Shown in pieces: positions 18,886 through 26,211 of a stretch of 26,211 nucleotides of DNA. The number at the start of each line of letters is the position of its first letter. Positions within the stretch are counted from its first letter, which is position 1. This stretch comes from Welwitschia mirabilis (lineage: Eukaryota > Gnetophyta > Gnetopsida > Welwitschiales), in contig JBOZIK010000001.1 of the NCBI GenBank assembly GCA_051453625.1, positions 78,693,679 to 78,719,889 of the forward strand, read 5' to 3'. Below the pieces are notes generated by a model. That model did no database searches, was not told the origin of the DNA, and saw nothing but the letters and a program-made list of their open reading frames with translations. A program made the translations under genes and the position numbers.

Positions 18886-20560
18886 AACCATTGCACAAGT
18901 AGCATTTACAGTAATTGCTAAAGCAAGGGGAAGTCCCCTCACAAGTCAATAAAAACCAATAGTAACATAAACAACAACCAACATAATCAAGGTTACAAAA
19001 ACAAAAAATATTATCTCAAAAGTCCAATACTCAACAACAGTTTTATGAATATTTTCAAATGGAAGCACTGAGATCAACATTGTTGGATACATCAAAAATA
19101 GAAAACTTCAATATCTTCCATTATCCCCCTCTCCAAGGCATGTTCAAACATACATTTTCCAAAGATGGGAGTATCATTCATATTTGTCAAGATTAAAAGA
19201 TTCTCGTGGCAAATAATACTGTTCTTGTATCATAACATAGCCCCAAACAAGGGAAACCCACTCGCTGTTGATCCCAATACCCTTGGTTTCATGCATTGGT
19301 TTGTTACCCATCTCAATCCCATAGGAACTACATAATTCATTCGCAAACCTCTTGAATTACAGAATTTCATCCCTAATGAAGTAATGTTACTAGCTCTAGA
19401 GGGTTTTCCCCCTCCACACATATAAATTTGTACGATTTGCCAACATATTCCAACTTCACCATGCCAAATTTCTTTAGGTAGCACATTTCTTCCCTAAATT
19501 CTTAGCTCGATGGGATGATGCAGAAGCATTAATTAGAATCCCAAATTGGACCACTAGAGAACCCAAGTCTCATAGAAAAGACAGCCCAAGACAAGACACA
19601 GAAATGGCCTCACAAACTCAAGAAAACTATTAATTTTTGTGCAAGAATATAAAGAGGCTAAATTTGTCTATTCCACAATGTAACTCTATAAAAAGGGAGG
19701 GCTGTTCTAACCCCAGGCATTGAAAGACAATCCAAGAATTCTTCTCTCGCTATGGTTTCAGTTCCCGTTTTTTTGAGTTTTAAGGTGATTCTCCCATACT
19801 TGTAAAGAAAAAAGTAACCATCATTGATGTTCCTGCTACTATTATCACTCTCCACCCTATCACTATGTTCTATCGTGTGCTTCCCTTTATCCATAGACAT
19901 GCATTGAGGGTCTTGTGAAAGTGAAGCCCCAATGTCAAAAATGTGGCCAACAACATCTTTTCCAGCTAGTCTCAATTGAAGGGGAGAAATCACGACATTC
20001 TCTCATTCAATTCCCCTGGTCGAGTGCATGTTGTCCATTATCAGGAAATTGTCAAAAGCTCTTGCTTTCTGTCATTTTCTGTCAGCCCTTTCCATCTTAT
20101 CCAGAAGGCACGCAGAATCTCTTCTTTTGGTCCTCTTGTTGCCGAGTTGGAGTGGGGAAAGGATTTCTCCCTAAGTCCTCAATATTTTTAATTAGGAATT
20201 TGAACACATCAGTGTTTCAATTAATGTTTCTTTTCAAACAACATTCAGAAATGACACTCATCAATATTCCATATTTAAGATTCAAATAATATACAAATGC
20301 ATCCAGATACCATGCTACTAGAATAAAGGGAAGTCTAATGTTATACGCAACAGAAAGAGAGAACAGCTAACTTAAAACAAGGCAAGACAGGTAAACCATA
20401 GCTTCATCAAGACTTATTAATATCATAATCCTAGAGAAAAGCATTCAGAAGACAGTGAACAACCAACCACAAAAAAAAAAATTGAAAAAGAAAGTTCAAT
20501 AATTAAAAGCCAGCAAACAAAATCAACAAAACATTGAAGCTATCGTTGTTGCCTTAGACA
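18886..20560. other. Unassigned stretch; possible decayed coding remnants on minus strand
   Basis: Two minus-strand open stretches stand out for near-ordinary composition: 19484-19230 (84 codons, with KPSRASNITSLGMKF and LRWVTNQCMKP) and 19993-19658 (111 codons, with GYFFLYKYGRITLKLKK). I recognise no family in either. Neither has a convincing start context, and plus-strand frames overlap the second (19915-20289). They may be transposon or gene remnants, or chance. Nothing else is visible in this stretch. Confidence 0.3.
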
Positions 20561-20580
20561 ATTTTTGCATTGAGAAGTAC

Positions 20581-20634
20581 AATCCCAAGAGTATAAAAAA
20601 ACTTCTCAATCCCAAGAGTATAAAAAGAAGATTG
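20581..20634. repeat. Two-copy 27-bp tandem repeat
   Basis: The unit AATCCCAAGAGTATAAAAA plus a short AAGAAG/ACTTCTC-type tail occurs twice in tandem. No gene is associated with it. Confidence 0.8.
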
Positions 20635-21199
20635 ATGAGCCAAAAGAGAATGAGACCAATTCCTAACATTTTTCCACAAAACATGAAACGTGTTGCATTT
20701 GATGCTCAGCTACATGGCCTTGAGATGTGCCCAAACAATGAACCCAGGGGAATCCTCCATATACGCAATGAGATCAGTTTTATGTTCAAATACAGGGTAA
20801 CATCTAAATAAAAAAAGAAGTCTATCAAATAAATAGAGTCCATCGACATTGAAGCTCAAAAAGGCAAATTCTTAACTATTAAATATTAATTACATTATTA
20901 GTTATTAAATTATAATTCCTTTGTGCATATATCATTCCTGTCAACCTAATACAGAGTTTTGGACATCATGGTAACTAATTGCAACAAAATCCTCATTCTC
21001 ATCCTCCCCTTGGGGAGATAGTTGTATATGGGAGATGCAATCAACTTTCTTGATGGCGTGAGTATTCTTGCCACATCAAGCAGACTGCTTCAAACTATTA
21101 AGTACAACCAAGGAACAAATAACCTGCATACATGGGATCATCACACGATATTCATCGTTCTATGTACATATCCTAAAGTTGAATTTGCGTTACTCTCAC

Positions 21200-21340
21200 T
21201 ATGAGATGTTGCTTTTGCAACCAGGCAATCCCATAAAAAGTAGAATGTGGGTCGCTTCCAATTTGAACTTACCATTTTTGTTGCAACAAGGTTGGCCATG
21301 CTACCATTACCAATGAAAATTCCACACAGCTTAGCTTTGC
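21200..21340 (-). pseudogene. Gypsy-type protease remnant
   Basis: The minus strand reads LCGIFIGNGSMANLVATKMV and, shortly after, KRPTFYFLWDCLVAK. Plant gypsy proteases have I-I-D-x-G-S-x-x-N-x-x-S at this place and a PY-x-x-x-W block downstream, so the position and spacing fit. The catalytic Asp is replaced (IGNGS), which would make it inactive. Confidence 0.6.
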
Positions 21341-21403
21341 ATGAGCATCTTGTTCCATACAATTCCACATAGCTTAGCTTAGAGTGAGCATCTTGTTCTA
21401 TGT
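21318..21403. repeat. 43-bp tandem repeat inside the gypsy remnant
   Basis: Two copies start at 21318 and 21361, each opening AATTCCACA and containing AGCTTAGCTT and GAGCATCTTGTTC. A partial third follows at 21404. As 43 is not a multiple of three, the same DNA is read in two frames on the minus strand (EWNYIEQDAHSKLS, then VELYGTRCSCKAKL). Confidence 0.85.
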
Positions 21404-21569
21404 AATTCCACTCTTCCAGTGTTTTCACTGCTTCTCATTGACCTTTGACATGAGCCCTTTTAATGTAAAGAGTGGTTCCACTTTCATTGATAAGGCTTAA
21501 CTGTCTCATTCCCTCTAGTTGTGGTGCTTTGCAATGCTCACACATGTGCATTTTTATTCTAAGTTTGTT

Positions 21570-22321
21570 TTTGTAGGGGCAATCATATGATCTATGCCCC
21601 ACTTCCTGGCAGTTAAAACATGTTCTCTGTAACTGCTACCTCTCCTGCTTCACCATTTTCATTTGTCATCGTAATCTGCTGCTGCTCTTGTAAAACTCTC
21701 TTTCTGAGGCTCTTGGGAAGCTACTTCTTGTCTCCTATTGTCTCCTCTTCTCTGTATGCCTCTCTTTTCCTACATTCTTTCCAAAATTTATCCTCCCTAG
21801 CTTGGCTTCCACACATAAGAAAAACTGATATGCCACCTCCAATGTTTTTGTCAATAGCCATCATTACCTCAATTTAAATGCCAAATTTAAGTTCATTCAC
21901 AAATCTCTCCTCCTTTGTTGAACCCATATGGTTAGCTTGATGGTACATTTTTGAAAGGCTTTGATGTACTTAGTCATTGATTTGTTCTGTTGCCTCAGCT
22001 GATACATTTTCTTCATCTCTTGACTCCTCAAATCATTTAGGCACTTAATATTGATTCATTAAAAGTGCCATATTGTTCCAATCATTTGGATGAAATCTTA
22101 TCCTTGCATGATCCCCACTCTCTACCACACCATCTACAAGCAATTCCCTTCAAGTTGGTTAGGACATTGTAACCCCATTCCAAACAGTCAGTAATTTGCT
22201 TTGCTTCAAAAAGAAAACTCATGCCTCTGATCCACTCAAAGAATGCTGCAGAATTCATCTTTCCATTAACAATAGGGGCTTCAATGTAAGAGGTTTTCTC
22301 TTTTCCCCTCAAATGTTGCAC
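21570..22321 (-). pseudogene. Gypsy gag with CCHC zinc knuckle
   Basis: The stretch 22321-22082 on the minus strand reads IEAPIVNGKMNSAAFFEWI, FLFEAKQITD and LTNLKGIACRWCGREW. This fits the Retrotrans_gag pattern P-x-F-x-G ... FLEW ... LKG-x-A-x-x-WW. About 500 bp further on, 21619-21575 reads CFNCQEVGHRSYDCP, a complete CX2CX4HX4C knuckle that binds RNA in the particle. Frameshifts lie between the two. The pairing of both features with the primer site makes the assignment fairly sure. Confidence 0.75.
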
Positions 22322-22575
22322 TATCCACGTCAGAGTTAAACAAAGGCCTCTTCATTTCAAATCAACTCTCTTGTTCCTATTCCTCAACTTCCACATCTTC
22401 ATGTTCTGTGTCCCTTCCCCAATTTCATTGCATCTGAACACCTCAAATCCCATCTTTCTGATATCTTTCTCCAGAGGCATTGCATACTCTCAATCTCATT
22501 ATTTTCTTGATGCCATTACATCTTGGTTCAATTGGGCATTGATAAGCTTCTCTGTTGTACTCTTCCTTTATTCCT

Positions 22576-22587
22576 GCTCTGATATCA
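22576..22587 (-). promoter_or_regulatory. Primer-binding site of gypsy-type remnant
   Basis: TGATATCAGAGC on the minus strand differs by one base from the tRNA initiator Met site TGGTATCAGAGC. A TATCA end of the presumed LTR lies three bases upstream on the same strand. Confidence 0.75.
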
Positions 22588-23117
22588 ATCTGATACGTCA
22601 CCTCCAAGAAAATGTTGGAGATGACAGAAGGAAATGGAGTTTTATTAAAGAAAAAGACAGAACTACTAAGTACAAATAGCTGATCCTTGGCAGGTGGTCA
22701 ACCTGTTCTAGCATCTGCATAATTTTAGATTTCATCAGAGAATATTACATTCAATCCTTTTGTGGCCTTTTATGTAAGTAAAAGGGTTTTACATTAACGC
22801 TTTGGTTTAGGGGGAAAGCTCTTCCATTTGCTTTTTAATTGTCAAAATCTTTCTTTTGCTCTTTGGTTGTTCCCCATGTTTTTGGATTACTCCTGAATCA
22901 AAAAAGCAATGATTTTTATAGATAACAGCCGTAGTTGAATGTTAACCAATATTTAGGCAGGGTAGCAGTCATGAAACTTTCTAGGATATTGTTACTATGC
23001 AATATCCTGTTTTTACATTGTTATTATCTGAACAACTTTGTTTCAAGCATGATAATATCAGCACAATTTCCTTGCTCTTGATAAAGCTATAGAGAGATAA
23101 ATAGCAGATTGTCAAAC

Positions 23118-23269
23118 CTGGGTACCAAGTGCTCTGTGCAAATTCTCACGTTCTTTTTCCATGCGAAGTCGGGCTGTTGCATAATTCAAAGCAGCTTTTG
23201 CTAGAGTGCTGCCAGTTGTACATGGATTCTCATTTCCATACTTCCGACAATCCTCTGATAGTCTTGTAA
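23118..23269 (-). CDS. SH3P: SH3-domain/BAR protein, exon (third in window)
   Basis: This 152-nt exon encodes TRLSEDCRKYGNENPC, STLAKAALNYATARLRMEK and ENLHRALGTQ. These closely match the BAR region of plant SH3P proteins (SH3P1-3 in Arabidopsis), which bind curved membranes and act in clathrin-linked trafficking, cell-plate formation and autophagy. The acceptor is TTTATGCAG ending at 23270 and the donor is CAG then GTTTGA from 23117. Its first two bases complete the Val codon begun in the previous exon, so the phases agree. No stop or frameshift is present. The next exon, expected to open VAEPLRAM-like, was not found to the left and may lie beyond long transposon-filled intron sequence. An open frame that extends right of 23269 is intronic. 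Confidence 0.93.
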
Positions 23270-23405
23270 CTGCATAAATAGATGGAAAAGAATTCCCCTT
23301 AAAAGCTGGGAACATAACCTCTCACTACTGTATGCCCATAAATATTTCCACATTTATGCTGTAGACAGTATGCTTCTTACTTTCGTAATAAGAAAAAAAT
23401 ACATA

Positions 23406-23410
<5 letters not shown>

Positions 23411-23438
<28 letters not shown>
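23411..23438. repeat. AT microsatellite in SH3P intron
   Basis: Fourteen AT units lie in the 262-bp intron between the exons at 23118-23269 and 23532-23601. A short plus-strand frame through it (23370-23558) is not a gene. Confidence 0.95.
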
Positions 23439-23441
<3 letters not shown>

Positions 23442-23531
23442 AAACCACGCAAACCAGCGACTCTGACAAGTGGGCTAAGGTTTCCCATAAAACTCATCAA
23501 AAAGAAATACAAAACAAAAATTAACATATAC

Positions 23532-23601
23532 CTGTCTCAAGCTGCTTGGAGCCAGTAACAATTATTCCCTCCACACCTCTTACAATATCCCTCTGAAAAT
23601 G
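23532..23601 (-). CDS. SH3P: SH3-domain/BAR protein, exon (second in window)
   Basis: A 70-nt exon encoding HFQRDIVRGVEGIIVTGSKQ and LET plus one base of the next codon. HFQRDIVRGVEG is a signature of the plant SH3P family. The acceptor is TTATACAG ending at 23602 and the donor is CAG then GTATAT from 23531. It joins in phase 0 to the exon on its right and in phase 1 to the exon on its left. Its introns are short, 194 and 262 bp, in contrast with those outside. Confidence 0.93.
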
Positions 23602-23795
23602 CTGTATAAATATGAAAAATCAAATTAAAGCAATGGTATTAAAAAGTTCAAGATGTTTGGATTGGACAGAAATAATTAGATTCCATGCACCATTTAGAAA
23701 TTGTTTGCACAAGGAACAAAATAATCCAATTAAATTCCGAGATAAGTAGTGACAATAACTGCAAGACTTAACATAAGAAAAGTGAAGTTACTAAC

Positions 23796-23918
23796 CTTCC
23801 CTGCTCTTGTGGATGCATAAAGTCTTTCCAGTTTTTGGCGTTGCTGCATTTCTGCCTCATCCGTAGCTACTATATCAGAACCTCCATATCCACTTCCAGC
23901 AAATTGCTTAAGGACAGC
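23796..23918 (-). CDS. SH3P: SH3-domain/BAR protein, exon (first in window, probably exon 2 of the gene)
   Basis: A 123-nt exon encoding AVLKQFAGSGYGGSDIVATD and EAEMQQRQKLERLYASTRAGK, 41 codons in phase 0. The sequence corresponds to roughly residues 20-60 of SH3P proteins, just after the amphipathic start (MEA-x-RKQA-x-KLREQVAKQQ in the family), so exon 1 should carry that start. The acceptor is TTTGTGTAG ending at 23919 and the donor is AAG then GTTAGT from 23795. No sequence like exon 1 was seen up to the window end, so intron 1 exceeds 2.2 kb. Together the three exons give 115 codons of intact BAR region. The SH3 domain at the C-terminus is not in view. Confidence 0.93.
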
Positions 23919-26211
23919 CTACACAAATTCCATAATGATATTGTGTCACCAGCAGTGATCAAAAAGGAGGCAACTAGTACTGTATGCGTGACTATCATCC
24001 CCTTTATATGGTCAAGTTTTGCTAACCTTTTATGAAAATGTCTTCAAACTTTAAAACCGCTTTGTTTTATATTTATTAAGAAATGCAAATTTAATCATCA
24101 TGGTACTTCTTACTTTATGTCTCAAAAGTTAACTTACAAATGTCATGAATTTATAGTATGTTATCTTGTAAACAACTTTATTGATTTATACTTATGTGTT
24201 AACAGTTATTATTGTGGCATGGCCTAGAAGGTGATTGCTAACCTTGTTAAATAAAAATTATGGTATCTTCTGAGGGAAAAAAGGAAAATATTAATTCTCT
24301 TATGTGGGTATAACCTTCCTATTCAAGAAAAAAATTTATAACTAATTCTTAAATCTAATTCAAACCTATATAGCTGTTAATAAAAAGAACAGCCAAACCT
24401 AATTGCAGTTGAATTGTGACAAAAAAACTCCTAGATGTAGGTTGTAAATGCAAACTAAAAATTTTACTTGGATATTGAAAATCAACTTTTTATGATAGTT
24501 TTATAGTTTTATTAACATGATTCAATTTTGTACATAGGAAATTATTATTGTACTGTCATTTGTATGTTTTAGTGGAATATCAAATCCTAGTTATAATCTT
24601 TTGGTGAAAGTACTCTTCTATTTGTCTTATGTTTCTATTTTAATCATATTATTCTAGTCTTCCATATATTTTAATCATATTGTTCTATTCTTAAATATAT
24701 TCTAATGATGCCAATAGTTGTTAAAGTTATGTGATATTTGAAAAACACTGCTTTTAATTTTATTTAATTACCAGCATTTTTTTGCCGACTTTTTGCTAAC
24801 TAATCTCTAACTCACCCACATGATTTTCATTTTGAGGTTGCTGACTTTTTAGTTTTGCCGAATTTTTAAACACTAATCAGTGGTGAGATAAATGCTTCTT
24901 CCAAAAAAGAAAAGAAAGAGAAAAAGAAGAAAAAGAAGGTCAGATAAATAAGGAGATAATTGTAGCATTCATCGTGTTGCATGCTAAGTCCAAGATTATT
25001 TAAGCAAAAAGTGGAACTTAAACATGTGAATGTAAAAGAAGGAACTAAGAAAAAGAAATGGATCTTGCATACAATTATTAAAACACTACTTTCATGTGAG
25101 GTACCTTCTGTAGAGGGACCTTAATATGTAAAGCGTGGCCTTTGGATTATTACATATTTTTCAAAATAATTCACATTAATTTTTTATTGAATACATGGGA
25201 TAAGCTCTCGATGATTGCCAGTGCCAGGAATTAGCCATGTAAGTGTGCATTCCTTGCCCTCTGCCATAAGCCCCTATCACATGACTTGTTGTCAAGAGTT
25301 TTTCAGATCAAGTTTATAATCCTTATAGTAAGTAGTTAATTGATAGCTTCCCCTTTGTGATGCTTCCACTGGTTCTCTTTGGTGGATTCTTCATGTGTTT
25401 ATGCTCTTTAATAGGTATCTTAAACAATGGGTACATCCCCATGTTTCTCAAAATGATATCCAAGTGCCTCTTAGGATTTCCTCCTGCATTTCTATCATGG
25501 CAATATTTTTAATAACCAAGTTCATTGTAGTGACATGAACATCAGAGGACAAACTTACATTTTCTTTTTTGTCACCCAATAAGTAAAATGGGGCGACATG
25601 TCACCCTTTTTTCGCTTTGAAAAGGTCTTCAATCGACTGACATTTTGAAAATTGCAGCAACATGCCACCAGTGAAAAAGTTGGTGACTCGCAAAATGTCA
25701 CATGCATGTACCTATTAAAACCCCTTTTTTGCACAACAGACCAGCGAACAATGGCAAACAAGGAAGCGGAAAATCCCGATTTTGAAGCGAAAAATCCATT
25801 TCTGCCAGCAGAATGGCAAACAACGGTGGACAAGGAAGGGGAACTCACAATTTCTGCACATAAGAGGGTAGAAAAATCACATCCATTTGATAGTTGCTCT
25901 TAAGCTTAAACAATAAAACGCTTGATGCTTGCTCTTTCCCCAAACCCAACAAAGAACATACTTGAGTATATCATCCCACACATCACAGATTCACAACTAT
26001 CATTCATGATATGTAATGCACATGTCCTCCAAATGCACAGAAGCTTCTTGTATGTAAATTGTATGCAATTTCAGCATTTGAAAACTAACTGTCATAAATG
26101 ACAAATACTACAATTAGGAGTTTAGGATATACAATTGAATTTTGTGGGACTGAATCAAGGTGGCAAATCTTATTCTTCATTCTTTTTTATGTTTGTTTCT
26201 AATATAGTTAT
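23919..26211 (-). other. Probable intron 1 of the SH3P gene, no exon seen
   Basis: AT-rich DNA upstream of the first visible exon. It holds a purine-rich A/G tract (24901-24940), preceded by CTTCTTCC and so resembling a retroposon tail, and a region with paired GACATTTT words (25637-25700). An 83-codon plus-strand frame at 25652-25903 has no family resemblance and overlaps a minus-strand frame at 25555-25848; I do not accept either as a gene. Promoter and exon 1 are presumably to the right of the window. Confidence 0.5.
25637..25700. repeat. Inverted repeat TGACATTTTG / CAAAATGTCA
   Basis: TGACATTTTG at 25637-25646 is the exact reverse complement of CAAAATGTCA at 25691-25700, leaving a 44-base loop. 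A second pair, GTCACC at 25571 and GGTGAC at about 25682, lies around it. Function unknown; it may be part of a dispersed repeat that also occurs near 55-160. Confidence 0.55.

Larger units (their letters stand above)
21150..22600 (-). mobile_element. Ty3/gypsy-type remnant: primer site, gag, zinc knuckle, protease
   Basis: On the minus strand a primer-binding site (22587-22576) is followed by a gag region (22321-22082), a perfect CCHC zinc knuckle (about 21620-21575) and a decayed protease (about 21340-21200). The LTR should begin at about 22591 and extend rightward, since TGATACGTCACC there gives the TG edge; its far end was not found. No reverse transcriptase or integrase was recognised to the left, so the copy is truncated or too worn. 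It lies just 3' of the SH3P exon at 23118, most likely within an intron. Confidence 0.72.

Noticed and set aside
20640-20810. Plus-strand stretch reading KRVAFDAQLHGLEMCPNNEP
   Set aside because: It looked protein-like at first, but it is short, has no family match I know and no supporting neighbours, so it is left unannotated.
25652-25903. Possible small gene or SH3P exon 1
   Set aside because: It is on the opposite strand to the SH3P exons, shows none of the expected MEA-x-RKQA-x-KLREQVAKQQ sequence, and overlaps a frame of similar length on the other strand.

Overview
This window is nuclear DNA from a plant, probably a seed plant with a large, repeat-laden genome. Three things point that way. 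It holds three spliced exons of a plant SH3-domain/BAR protein (SH3P family). The transposon families are typical of plants: an L1-type LINE with a DUF4283-like ORF1, Ty1/copia, Ty3/gypsy and a tRNA-derived SINE. The sequence is AT-rich, with old, stop-ridden insertions nested inside one another. A gymnosperm or another lineage with long TE-filled introns would fit, but that is inference. Two runs of N (4229-4920 and 11944-12043) show that this is a draft assembly.

Layout. From about 410 to 6133, and again from 12773 to about 12985, lies one degenerate minus-strand LINE. Its ORF1 runs from about 12985 to 12778, is interrupted, then continues from 6128 to 5085. Its ORF2 (endonuclease, reverse transcriptase, C-terminal zf-RVT-like region) runs from 5085 leftward to about 960. 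The interruption is a plus-strand Ty1/copia element (6134-12772) with LTRs of about 1 kb, a long gag, a stub of protease and no integrase, RT or RNase H. Its 3' LTR is split by a minus-strand copia-type element (9675-12184), itself a scramble of three LTRs and pieces of gag, protease and RNase H. Imperfect 5-bp target duplications mark both insertions, so the order of events is LINE, then copia, then inner copia.

From 13000 to 15700 there is no recognisable gene, only a 68-bp tandem duplication and a 65-bp CT microsatellite. A 5'-complete, 3'-truncated minus-strand copia remnant follows at about 15720-18112. A tRNA-derived SINE with a 13-14 bp target duplication is at 18611-18872. A minus-strand gypsy-type remnant (primer-binding site, gag, zinc knuckle, decayed protease) occupies about 21150-22590 and beyond.

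The only real host gene seen is on the minus strand at 23118-23918: three exons, with good splice sites and consistent phases, encoding 115 residues of the N-terminal BAR region of an SH3P protein. The first exon should lie right of the window. The later exons, including the SH3 domain, lie further left or outside; I could not find them. Some or all of the transposon cluster may therefore sit in an intron of this gene. I found no new enzymatic or defence system. The informative parts are the nesting history, a probable false duplication around the first N gap, and the gene with its intron context.
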